From an uncultured Lachnospiraceae bacterium (GTDB taxonomy: Bacteria > Bacillota > Clostridia > Lachnospirales > Lachnospiraceae), in assembly GCA_937965795.1 (NCBI GenBank), contig CALCMD010000072.1, positions 1 to 48,402 of the forward strand: a stretch of DNA of 48,402 bases, in the 5' to 3' direction. Shown here piece by piece: positions 24,458-31,855 of this stretch. How positions within the stretch are numbered: position 1 is the stretch's first letter; the number at the start of each line of letters is the position of its first letter. The notes beneath the pieces are model-generated. The model did no database searches. It saw only the letters and a program-made list of their open reading frames with translations, and was not told the DNA's origin. The position numbers were made by a program, and so were the translations under genes.

Positions 24458-26006
24458 AACGCTGCCCTGGATCTGCTGTATGCTTGCAGCGCTTTTTCTC
24501 TCCGCAGGGCTGACGATTCTCAGTATCGATAACCGGGAAATTGCAAACGATGAAATTCTCTCTTCCGAAGTTTCCTATGTTCTGGACTCTGAAAGCGAAT
24601 TTCCTGTCTGGGACACGGAAATTGCCATGCCGCCCTATGGAGAAACTGAATCCACTTCCGAAGAAGGCGCAGGAATCCTCCCTTTTGCGGGCTTCGGCCT
24701 GCTGGCAGCCGGGGGAATCCTCTCCGTGTTCTTTCTCTTTGTGATGCGCCAGAAACGTCCGTATCTTGGACCTGAGACAGAACTGTTCCTGCTTTCCCTG
24801 TGCATTCCTCTGATTCGGCGTTTCCTTCTGAATGCCCCGGTATTTCTTGGACGCGCCGTGTGGGTCTTTCTTCCTTCCTCTGTGCGTATAGGAATTCTTT
24901 GGGTTCTTTTTTCAGCGGCTCTGGTCTGTGCCAGAGGAATCCTGGGCTGGCTGCGAAGCGGCTTTCCCCTGGACTGGAGCGCCGGACACCGGCTTGGACT
25001 TCTCTTATCCGGCTCTTCCAGGAAACAAAGCCGTTACCTGCTCTTCCAGTTTACCTGGAGCGCTTTTACACTTCTCTTTGGTATCCTGCTGCTGTTCTTT
25101 GCACAACAAAAACTTTTCTTTCTGCTTCCCGGAATCAGTATCCTGTGCGCAACGATACTCTCCCTTTGCTGCTCCATACAAAGAACGCGGGACATCGACC
25201 ATCTGACAGACCAGGTCCGGCGTCTCCACCAGGGAGCTTCGCTTTCAATCCGTGACGGAGCCTTGCGCGCCGAAGAAGAAATGCTGATCGACTTAAACCG
25301 CCAGCGGGATGAAGCCATCCGCACAGCCGTGACCAGCGAGCGTTTCAAGGTAGATCTGATTTCCAACGTGTCCCATGACCTCCGCACGCCGCTCACGGCC
25401 ATTCTCGGCTACGGAGAACTGCTCCAGAAAGAACGCCTGTCGGCAGATGGAAACATGCAATTAGCAGAATTGAACCGCAAAGCGGGCTATATGCGCGATC
25501 TGGTGGAATCACTGTTTGAGCTGACCAAGATTTCCAGCGGCGTTTTAGAAAGTAAGAAAGAGAACATTGACCTTCTCCGGCTTCTGGAGCAGACCATCGG
25601 GCTATTTGACGATGCGCTGAAAGAAAAAAATCTTTCGGTACGCCGCCACTATCCGTCTGACAGCCTGCCGCTTCTCACAGACGGCGCCCGGATGCACCAG
25701 GTATTTGCAAACCTTATTGGAAATGCCATCAAATACACGCTGCCTGGCACGCGGATTCATCTCGAAGTGAAAAAAACAGCCCATGACTGCATCATACGGA
25801 TGATAAACATCGCATCCTATGAAATGGATTTTGATTCTTCGGAAATCCTTCAAAGATTTGTCCGGGGCGATAAAGCCCGGACTTCTGAAGGGAGCGGGCT
25901 TGGACTGGCCATCGCGCAGACTTATACGGAATCTGTGGGCGGGACCTTTGAAGTGAAGATTGACGGCGAGCAGTTTTCCGCTATCGTGACCCTGCCTGAA
26001 AATTGA
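24438..26006 (+). CDS. Sensor histidine kinase
   Basis: The 522-residue kinase has an N-terminal helix, a short extracellular acidic segment (about 30-75) and several further helices to about residue 255. A HAMP-like linker precedes the dimerisation domain with His313 in SNVSHDLRTPLTAI. The catalytic domain has N box NLIGNAIKYT and G box GSGLGLAIAQTYTE. The extra membrane helices make the sensor part polytopic, which suggests sensing of membrane or wall stress, by inference only. The start at 24438 overlaps the regulator gene by 20 bases. No cleavable signal peptide is evident. Confidence 0.92.
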   Translation: MSLKNHKTLPWICCMLAALFLSAGLTILSIDNREIANDEILSSEVSYVLDSESEFPVWDTEIAMPPYGETESTSEEGAGILPFAGFGLLAAGGILSVFFLFVMRQKRPYLGPETELFLLSLCIPLIRRFLLNAPVFLGRAVWVFLPSSVRIGILWVLFSAALVCARGILGWLRSGFPLDWSAGHRLGLLLSGSSRKQSRYLLFQFTWSAFTLLFGILLLFFAQQKLFFLLPGISILCATILSLCCSIQRTRDIDHLTDQVRRLHQGASLSIRDGALRAEEEMLIDLNRQRDEAIRTAVTSERFKVDLISNVSHDLRTPLTAILGYGELLQKERLSADGNMQLAELNRKAGYMRDLVESLFELTKISSGVLESKKENIDLLRLLEQTIGLFDDALKEKNLSVRRHYPSDSLPLLTDGARMHQVFANLIGNAIKYTLPGTRIHLEVKKTAHDCIIRMINIASYEMDFDSSEILQRFVRGDKARTSEGSGLGLAIAQTYTESVGGTFEVKIDGEQFSAIVTLPEN

Positions 26007-26042
26007 AAGTTTTTTGAAAGAAAGTCTCAGGTTTTTTGAAAG
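26003..26042 (+). repeat. Helically phased TTGAAAG repeats upstream of the DUF2079 gene
   Basis: TTGAAAG occurs at 26003-26009, 26014-26020 and 26036-26042, spaced 11 and 22 bp. The last two are part of an exact 12-bp direct repeat, GTTTTTTGAAAG. The first overlaps the kinase stop codon. Spacing by whole helical turns fits binding by an OmpR-type dimer. Confidence 0.6.
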
Positions 26043-26083
26043 ATACCCTCTGTATCCTGAAAAGGAACAGGGGGTATTTTACT

Positions 26084-28000
26084 ATGAGAAAAACAGAACA
26101 AAACTTCATATCAGACGTCATCCGGCGCATCCTTTTGGCATGGCTCTCTGCCGCAGCCCTTTTTTATTGGCTTCTTCCAGAAAATCTCCGGTCCCTGGAG
26201 GGAGCGGACGGACTTTTGGAAATGTCTTTTCCATCGTTTCTGCTTACGGCGATCCTGCTATTTTGCGGACTTTGCCTTTTATCCCGCCGCCTGGATACCA
26301 GAAAGGCAGAGCGCTTTGGAATCCTGGCAGTTTTCGGGGTTTTGTCCCTGCTGTCCCTTCTGGCAGACTTTTCTTTGCCATTTTTCTGCGCAATCCTTCT
26401 GGTTTTTGTGATTCTCGGAGTTTACGCTGTCCTGGGAGCCAGTCAGACATCTATATCTGAAGTTCCGCAGTCCTCCTCACCGCGCCCTCCTCGCCTCCGA
26501 AACAAAAAGCCTGCGGATTCCGTGCAAAGACGCCGTGCCGCTATCTGGTTCGTAGCAGCATTTTCCCTGCTTTTTTTCGGATTCGTAAGCGTCTGGACAG
26601 TTTTCCGTGTGCTTACCTACTCCGCCCCTTCCTTTGACTTCGGCATCTTTTCCCAGATGTTTTATCAAATGAAAAAAACAGGGCTTCCCAATACCACGCT
26701 GGAGCGTGATGGGCTCTTATCACATTTTCAGGTACATGTTTCTCCCATCTATTATCTGCTGCTCCCGGTTTACTGGCTTTTTCCTTTCCCCGTAACTCTT
26801 CAGATTTTACAGGCGGCCATCCTGGCGTCTTGTGCCCTTCCTGCCTGGAAACTGGCGCAGAAACACGGGTGCAGCCCTTTTGCCTGCGCATTTTTTTGTC
26901 TGTTGCTGCTGCTCTATCCCGCCTATTCCGGAGGCGCCGCATACGATTTGCACGAAAATGCGTTTCTCACTCCTCTGCTGCTCTGGCTGTTCTATGCCAT
27001 TGACTGCCAGAGAAGAAAACATATCGCCATTTTTACCGTCCTGACGCTTCTCGTAAAAGAGGACGCAGCGGTTTATGTTGCGATACTTGGACTATGGCTT
27101 TCTCTTCGCTCTGCATTAAACAGAGAGGAAAACCGGATTCGGGAAATCCTGACGGGCGGCCTGCTTTTTGTCTGCGCCGCCGCCTGGTTTTTACTTGCCA
27201 CCGGATATTTGTCCAGCTTCGGAGACGGCGTCATGACAAGCCGTTATCAGAATTTTATGTATGACGGCTCCGCTTCTCTGATCACCGTAATAAAGGCCGT
27301 TATCCTCTCGCCCATGAAAGCGCTTTATGAATGCGTGGACTCTGAAAAACTGGCATTTCTCGGACTCACAATGCTTCCTTTGTGCGGAATGCCCTTGATA
27401 ACCAGACGGTACGAACGTTTCCTCCTTCTGGTTCCCTATGTGCTGGTAAATCTCATGTCCGACTACAAATATCAGCACGACATCTTTTTTCAGTATACGT
27501 TTGGCTCCGCCGCCTGTCTGTTCTATCTGACGCTTGTCAACTATGCAGAGCTTGCGTCAAAAATACGGCGGCGTTTTCTGAAATCTATGCCGCTGCTGCT
27601 GGCTGTGACCGTTTCCGCCGCATGTTTTGGCAGCGCCGTTGTCCCAAAAGCCCTCCGTTATCCGGCACGTTTTCTAAAGCAGAGGGAGCAGATCAAAAGC
27701 ATTGACAGATTTCTGAAACTAATTCCTGCGGACGCCTCCGTCACCGCCACTTCCTTTTACGCTGTGGCTCTGGCCAACCGCGACGTGCTCTATGACCTGC
27801 GCTATTCTTCCAGAAAGCACCTGCTTAGCACAGAATATATCGTCCTCGGAATCAAAGACAAGAGCAGCTATGTCTCCTATGACAGCGAAGAAAAGGACGG
27901 CAGCGGTTTTACTAATCTCATAAGGCTGCTGGATGCACACGGATATCAGCGGATCGCCAGTCTGGAAGGAACACTGGCGATTTACCGGAAAATGCCCTGA
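26084..28000 (+). CDS. DUF2079 multi-pass membrane protein
   Basis: This protein of 638 residues has about a dozen hydrophobic segments and the DUF2079 hallmarks SFDFGIFSQMFY, HVSPIYYLLLPVYWLFPFP, YDLHENAFLTPLLLWLFY and TLLVKEDAAVYV. The family resembles GT-C glycosyltransferases, so transfer of a sugar from a lipid donor is possible, but activity is unproven. AGGGGG nine bases before the ATG at 26084 sets the start; an upstream TTG is not needed. It follows the two-component genes by 78 bp, across the phased repeats, so it may be regulated by them. Confidence 0.88.
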   Translation: MRKTEQNFISDVIRRILLAWLSAAALFYWLLPENLRSLEGADGLLEMSFPSFLLTAILLFCGLCLLSRRLDTRKAERFGILAVFGVLSLLSLLADFSLPFFCAILLVFVILGVYAVLGASQTSISEVPQSSSPRPPRLRNKKPADSVQRRRAAIWFVAAFSLLFFGFVSVWTVFRVLTYSAPSFDFGIFSQMFYQMKKTGLPNTTLERDGLLSHFQVHVSPIYYLLLPVYWLFPFPVTLQILQAAILASCALPAWKLAQKHGCSPFACAFFCLLLLLYPAYSGGAAYDLHENAFLTPLLLWLFYAIDCQRRKHIAIFTVLTLLVKEDAAVYVAILGLWLSLRSALNREENRIREILTGGLLFVCAAAWFLLATGYLSSFGDGVMTSRYQNFMYDGSASLITVIKAVILSPMKALYECVDSEKLAFLGLTMLPLCGMPLITRRYERFLLLVPYVLVNLMSDYKYQHDIFFQYTFGSAACLFYLTLVNYAELASKIRRRFLKSMPLLLAVTVSAACFGSAVVPKALRYPARFLKQREQIKSIDRFLKLIPADASVTATSFYAVALANRDVLYDLRYSSRKHLLSTEYIVLGIKDKSSYVSYDSEEKDGSGFTNLIRLLDAHGYQRIASLEGTLAIYRKMP

Positions 28001-28029
28001 CCAAAAAACAGGTTTCTTCTATATGCAAT

Positions 28030-28060
28030 ACAGCCGGAAAGGTTCTTCCTCTCCGGCTGT
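28030..28060. terminator. Bidirectional hairpin between convergent genes
   Basis: ACAGCCGGA pairs with TCCGGCTGT (9 bp plus partial extension) midway between the convergent DUF2079 and htpG genes. It lacks a strong T run on either side, so termination efficiency is uncertain. Confidence 0.55.
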
Positions 28061-28075
28061 CTGCCATAAAATGTT

Positions 28076-30115
28076 TTATTTTGTCAGCAATGCCAGGATT
28101 TCATTGCTTCTTGTAATAAACTTCGTCATCTGATCCGGTGAGAGCTGCTTATGGCTCAGCATTGCCAGGTCATAGAGCTGCTCGCAAATCATCGGTACGT
28201 GTTCAGAATCCTTATTTTCGAAAATGTACTGCACAAGATCATTGTTTGCATTCAGAACCAGCGTCTCCTGTCCGCCGAACATCGTCGGATCCATGCCGGC
28301 CATACCATACATTTTCATCATATCCTGCATCCTCCGGTTTTCCTCCGAAAGTGTCATCATAGAAGAAATCTTCTCATTTTTCAGCTTCTCTACCTTCACT
28401 TCCAAATTGTCCCTGCCCAAAGCCTTGCGGAATATTTCTGTTAAGGTATCCTTTTGCTCTTTCAGCTCTTCTTCAGAAACTTCCTCTTTCATACTTTCTG
28501 TCACGTCCGCATCAATGCGCATAAATTTGACATCGTCATGCTTCTGCTCCACATGGCTGATGAAAGCGGAATCAATGTTATGTTTTAGAAGAACAGCATC
28601 CATCCCCTGCTCTTTAAACATGTTAATATACTGGCTCTGCTGCACTTCATCTGTGACATAGTAAAGCTTTGTCTTTGGCTTTTCCTCGTTTGTCTCGTCG
28701 TTCGTTTCACTCTCTGCCTTCGTATCTTCCTTTTTATTTTCCTCTACGAAATCTTTAAAGGTAAGGTACTTGTTATCAAGATTCTTATACAGCATATAGT
28801 CCATCATCTTATCGCTGAACTTTCCATCCTTGATACATCCAAATTTGATAAATGGGCTGATGTCATCCCAGTATTTTTCATAGTTTTCACGATCTGTTTT
28901 GCACATGCCTGAAAGCTTGTCCGCTACCTTCTTTGAAATGTATTCGGAAATTTTCTTCACGAATCCGTCATTCTGGAGCGCGCTTCTCGATACGTTCAGC
29001 GGAAGATCCGGACAATCAATCACGCCTTTTAAGAGCATCAGGAATTCCGGTATTACTTCTTTAATATTATCTGCGATAAACACCTGGTTGTTGTACAATT
29101 TAATCGTGCCCTCGATCGAATCATACTCCGTATTGATCTTTGGGAAATACAGAATTCCCTTTAAATTAAACGGATAATCCATGTTCAGATGAATCCAGAA
29201 CAATGGCTCCTTATAGTCCAAAAATACCTTTCGGTAAAATTCCTTATATTCCTCATCGCTGCACTCATTCGGATGCCTGGTCCACAGAGGATGGATGTCG
29301 CTGATGGAAACCGGGCGTTTGTTGATTTTTACCCTGTCCTTCGCAGGCGATACTTCCACGATCTCTTTCTCGCCGTTTTCATTTTCCTTCTCTTCCGTCT
29401 TAGCTTCCTCATGAATATGCTCGACTACCACATCCTCTTCCGTCAGCTCGCTCTCATCAATCGTCTCATACTGCTGTTCTGCTTTCTCATTGGAAAGAAA
29501 GATCTCTACCGGCATGAAAGAACAGTATTTCTCCAGAACCTCTCTCATGCGGTACTCATTTGCAAATTCCAGGCTTTCTTCATTCAAAAACAGCGTAATT
29601 TCCGTACCTGTCTCTGTCCTGCTTCCGTCTGAAATCGTGTACTCCGTACCTCCATCGCACTCCCAATGTACCGGTACTGCCCCTTCCTTATAGGAAAGCG
29701 TATCAATGTGTACCTCATCCGCTACCATAAAAGCGGAATAAAATCCCAGTCCGAAGTGGCCGATCATCTCATCGTCATTGGTCTTGTCTTTGTATTTCTC
29801 AAGGAAATCTGTAGCGCCTGAAAAAGCGATCTGTGTAATATACTCTTCCACTTCCTCTGCCGTCATTCCAAGACCCGTGTCAATAAATTTCAAAGTCTTT
29901 TCTTCCGGGTTTACGACAACCTCTACTTTTGCCTTGTACTTTTCGGGAAACGTGTACTCTCCCATCATCTCCAGCTTTTTCAGCTTCGTAATGGCATCGC
30001 ATCCGTTTGATACCAGCTCGCGGGCAAAAATATCATGATCCGAATACAGCCATTTTTTTATAATTGGAAATATGTTTTCACTGTTAATGGATAAACTTCC
30101 TGTACGATTACTCAT
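28076..30115 (-). CDS. htpG: Chaperone HtpG (Hsp90)
   Basis: HtpG is the bacterial Hsp90 ATPase. From the ATG at 30115 the protein has 679 residues, with the GHKL ATP-binding domain at the N terminus (ELVSNGCDAITKLKK, DTGLGMTAEEV, GHFGLGFYSAFMVAD), the middle domain, and the C-terminal dimerisation domain. An acidic linker (EEAKTEEKENENGEKE) joins N and middle domains. AAGGAG eight bases upstream sets the start rather than the earlier in-frame ATG at 30148. It is a single gene directly under a CIRCE element, so HrcA is the expected repressor. Confidence 0.97.
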   Translation of the reverse strand: MSNRTGSLSINSENIFPIIKKWLYSDHDIFARELVSNGCDAITKLKKLEMMGEYTFPEKYKAKVEVVVNPEEKTLKFIDTGLGMTAEEVEEYITQIAFSGATDFLEKYKDKTNDDEMIGHFGLGFYSAFMVADEVHIDTLSYKEGAVPVHWECDGGTEYTISDGSRTETGTEITLFLNEESLEFANEYRMREVLEKYCSFMPVEIFLSNEKAEQQYETIDESELTEEDVVVEHIHEEAKTEEKENENGEKEIVEVSPAKDRVKINKRPVSISDIHPLWTRHPNECSDEEYKEFYRKVFLDYKEPLFWIHLNMDYPFNLKGILYFPKINTEYDSIEGTIKLYNNQVFIADNIKEVIPEFLMLLKGVIDCPDLPLNVSRSALQNDGFVKKISEYISKKVADKLSGMCKTDRENYEKYWDDISPFIKFGCIKDGKFSDKMMDYMLYKNLDNKYLTFKDFVEENKKEDTKAESETNDETNEEKPKTKLYYVTDEVQQSQYINMFKEQGMDAVLLKHNIDSAFISHVEQKHDDVKFMRIDADVTESMKEEVSEEELKEQKDTLTEIFRKALGRDNLEVKVEKLKNEKISSMMTLSEENRRMQDMMKMYGMAGMDPTMFGGQETLVLNANNDLVQYIFENKDSEHVPMICEQLYDLAMLSHKQLSPDQMTKFITRSNEILALLTK

Positions 30116-30157
30116 AGCAAACACTCCTTTGAATATTTTTTTGTTCATTAGAACTTA

Positions 30158-30185
30158 GTTTAATACTCTGTAACAGAAATGTCAA
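30158..30185 (-). promoter_or_regulatory. Promoter of htpG
   Basis: On the minus strand a TTGAC-type -35 box (about 30180-30185) is followed after 16-17 bp by TAAACT (30158-30163). The CIRCE lies immediately upstream of the -35 box. Confidence 0.65.
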
Positions 30186-30192
30186 GATAAAA

Positions 30193-30219
30193 TTAGCACT
30201 CATTTTAAGTGAGTGCTAA
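30193..30219 (-). promoter_or_regulatory. CIRCE operator (HrcA binding site) ahead of htpG
   Basis: TTAGCACTC, nine bases, then GAGTGCTAA: a perfect match to the CIRCE consensus. It is about 78 bp upstream of the htpG start and there is no gene on the other strand it could serve nearby. In Bacillus subtilis htpG is not an HrcA target, so this is a lineage-specific assignment. Confidence 0.93.
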
Positions 30220-30272
30220 TAATTCATGAAAATTTTCAGGAAGTGTGCATAAAACATAAAATAAGTTGGCTC

Positions 30273-30301
30273 TTGAATCCTGCTGCCGAATATGCTATAT
30301 T
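30273..30301 (+). promoter_or_regulatory. Promoter of the putative antitoxin RNA
   Basis: TTGAAT (30273-30278) and TATATT (30296-30301) are exactly 17 bp apart, with TGC directly before the -10 box (extended -10). No open reading frame follows on this strand, so a non-coding RNA starting near 30308 is predicted. Confidence 0.65.
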
Positions 30302-30307
30302 AGAGCT

Positions 30308-30420
30308 ATAAAAAGGGAAAGCCATAGAAGCGGCTACCCCTCCGAAAAACAATACTTAATGCTTTACAGCATCAGCCGTCATCTATTCGCAGTAGTTGGC
30401 GGCTATTTCTTTCCCTTAAA
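30308..30420 (+). ncRNA. Putative antisense RNA (type I antitoxin)
   Basis: A predicted RNA of roughly 110 nt starts at the 30273-30301 promoter and runs into the 3' end of the toxin gene on the opposite strand. It can close with GGGAAAG (30315-30321) pairing CTTTCCC (30409-30415), with inner stems ATGC/GCAT and AGCCG/CGGCT. It carries CCCTCCGAAAAACA (30338-30351), also present at 30532-30545 in the region that encodes the toxin leader in antisense, so the RNA can pair with that leader as well. The 3' end is estimated. Confidence 0.5.
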
Positions 30421-30492
30421 AATCTGATAAAACAGACTAATAAGGGCAACAAGAAACGTACAGAACAAAAAGAAATCCTGATATGTAATCAT
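30403..30492 (-). CDS. Small hydrophobic holin-like toxin peptide
   Basis: The 29-residue peptide MITYQDFFLFCTFLVALISL plus a short tail ending KGKK has one membrane helix and a basic C terminus, the pattern of the putative holin-like toxin family of type I toxin-antitoxin systems. GGAGG lies eight bases before the ATG at 30492. The leader of about 95 nt can pair GCCCTC (sense, complement of 30519-30524) with GAGGGC (complement of 30499-30504), hiding the ribosome binding site. The stop overlaps the predicted antisense RNA. In-frame extension upstream of the ATG is not needed. Toxicity is inference. Confidence 0.65.
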   Translation of the reverse strand: MITYQDFFLFCTFLVALISLFYQIFKGKK

Positions 30493-30591
30493 TGTATCGC
30501 CCTCCTTTCTTTCGTCTAGAGGGCTGTAATACCCTCCGAAAAACACAAGAGGGGTAAAGCCGCCTTTGGCTCTATGGTTTCCCATGAATGA

Positions 30592-30620
30592 AGTATAACA
30601 TACATTTCCTTATCAGACAA
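30592..30620 (-). promoter_or_regulatory. Promoter of the holin-like toxin gene
   Basis: Minus-strand TTGTCT (30615-30620) and TATACT (30592-30597) are exactly 17 bp apart, with TG before the -10 box. The transcript would start near 30585 and have a leader of about 95 nt. Confidence 0.65.
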
Positions 30621-30675
30621 TTACAATATACCGTTTTCTCCCAATAGCTTGCATCACGTAATCAAAAAACAACAC

Positions 30676-30704
30676 TTTACATCGGAAACGCTTTTCGTTA
30701 TACT
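30676..30704 (+). promoter_or_regulatory. Promoter of the TraX-like gene
   Basis: TTTACA (30676-30681) and TATACT (30699-30704) are exactly 17 bp apart, 55 bases ahead of the ATG. Confidence 0.7.
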
Positions 30705-30758
30705 GAATAAAATCCACTGATTCAGCAAAAAAATATATAAGGAAAGGAATTCGCCGCT

Positions 30759-31478
30759 ATGGAATCGAAAAGAAAATTCTCCGGCATCTCCGGCAGCACT
30801 TTAAAAATCATAGCCATCGTAAGTATGTTCGTCGACCACATCGGGGCCGCCGTACTGGAAAAAGGGCTTCTTGTCTCTTCCCAGGTACAAAATAATCCTG
30901 TTCTTTATGACAGACTCCATTCGATAGACCATGTTCTGCGGCTCATCGGACGTCCGGCCTTCCCCATCTTCTGTTTTCTTCTGGTCGAGGGGTTTTTACA
31001 TACGAAAGATACAAAGAAATATGCCCTGCGGCTTTTTCTCTTTGCATTGATCTCTGAGATTCCATTTGATCTGGCAATTCTGGGAAATATTATGGACTTC
31101 CGCGCGCAGAATGTATTTTTTACGCTTTTGATCGGACTCCTGGTCATGATGGGAGCTTCTTATTTTTCAAAAAACGTATGGCTGCAAAGCCTGATTTTCG
31201 TTCTTGGCATCGGGGCGGGCTATTTTCTCCATACAGATTACGGATTTAAAGGCGTTCTGCTCATCGAGCTTTTATATTTCTTCCGCTACGACAGGAAATC
31301 CCAATGTATTGCCGGGGCATGTGCCTTTAGCTGGGAAGCCACGGCGCCGCTTGCTTTTCTGCCCATCCTGGCCTACAATGGAAAACGGGGGCTGTCCCTG
31401 AAATACTTTTTCTATCTGTTTTATCCGGTACACCTGCTGATTCTGGCTGGTATCGCAAGATACTGTATGACGCTGTAA
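30759..31478 (+). CDS. TraX-family integral membrane protein
   Basis: A 239-residue polytopic protein whose start, GISGSTLKIIAIVSMFVDHIGA, and the later RLIGRPAFPIFCFLLVEGF are typical of the TraX family, first known as the F-pilin acetylase but widespread in Firmicutes as chromosomal membrane acyltransferase-like proteins. About eight helices are visible. It has its own promoter and no conjugation genes nearby, so a role in pilin processing is unlikely here. The protein acyl donor and acceptor are unknown. It ends 28 bp from the convergent small acidic gene. Confidence 0.88.
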   Translation: MESKRKFSGISGSTLKIIAIVSMFVDHIGAAVLEKGLLVSSQVQNNPVLYDRLHSIDHVLRLIGRPAFPIFCFLLVEGFLHTKDTKKYALRLFLFALISEIPFDLAILGNIMDFRAQNVFFTLLIGLLVMMGASYFSKNVWLQSLIFVLGIGAGYFLHTDYGFKGVLLIELLYFFRYDRKSQCIAGACAFSWEATAPLAFLPILAYNGKRGLSLKYFFYLFYPVHLLILAGIARYCMTL

Positions 31479-31506
31479 AAAACGGACGAAAGAAAAGCGG
31501 CAGAAG

Positions 31507-31764
31507 CTATGCTTCTACCACCAGATATTTTCCGCTTGGCAGCTTAAATACTTCGGACGCCTCCTCCAATTCGTCCGGCGACAGTTCCGACGCATCCATG
31601 CCGCTCTCCTCGAAGTATTCCCTCACTTCTTTCAGCGAGTTCAGAACTACCGCCAGGTTATCCTCCAGAAATTCCTCCGCCTCTTCTGCATTTTCCGCCA
31701 CCTTTTCATCAAAAAGCTGGCTCTGATTCTTTAAAAACGTCTCCACGCATTCTTTGCTGAACAT
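31507..31764 (-). CDS. Small acidic conserved-type protein, function unknown
   Basis: An 85-residue, highly acidic, probably all-helical cytoplasmic protein (EKVAENAEEAEEFLEDNLAV, ELSPDELEEASEVFKL) ending LPSGKYLVVEA. I do not recognise the family. AGGAGG seven bases before the ATG supports translation. It follows the Cof-type HAD phosphatase gene by 38 bp on the same strand and could be the last gene of that unit. A partial copy of a dispersed repeat lies between the two genes and includes the phosphatase stop codon. Confidence 0.65.
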   Translation of the reverse strand: MFSKECVETFLKNQSQLFDEKVAENAEEAEEFLEDNLAVVLNSLKEVREYFEESGMDASELSPDELEEASEVFKLPSGKYLVVEA

Positions 31765-31788
31765 TTTTCTTCCTCCTGTCTTTACAAA

Positions 31789-31855
31789 TTTGCACTCTTA
31801 AATTATATTTTCACGGTCTCAGCAGCAAGTGCTTCGACCTGTTCTGAATCGTTAC
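31789..31855 (-). repeat. Partial copy of a dispersed repeat at the end of the Cof-type HAD gene
   Basis: Bases 31789-31855 match 33409-33475 with a few substitutions, including the shared stretch GGTCTCAGCAGCAAGTGCTT. In the phosphatase reading frame it encodes the last residues DSEQVEALAAETVKI and the stop, so the protein's tail derives from the repeat. Confidence 0.8.

Noticed and set aside
30493..30585. Longer form of the holin-like toxin (60 residues)
   Set aside because: The added part is encoded by the structured leader between promoter and ribosome binding site; GGAGG is correctly placed only for the ATG at 30492.
30759..31478. Conjugation locus indicated by the TraX-like gene
   Set aside because: TraX-family proteins are common chromosomal membrane proteins in Firmicutes, and no other transfer gene is present.
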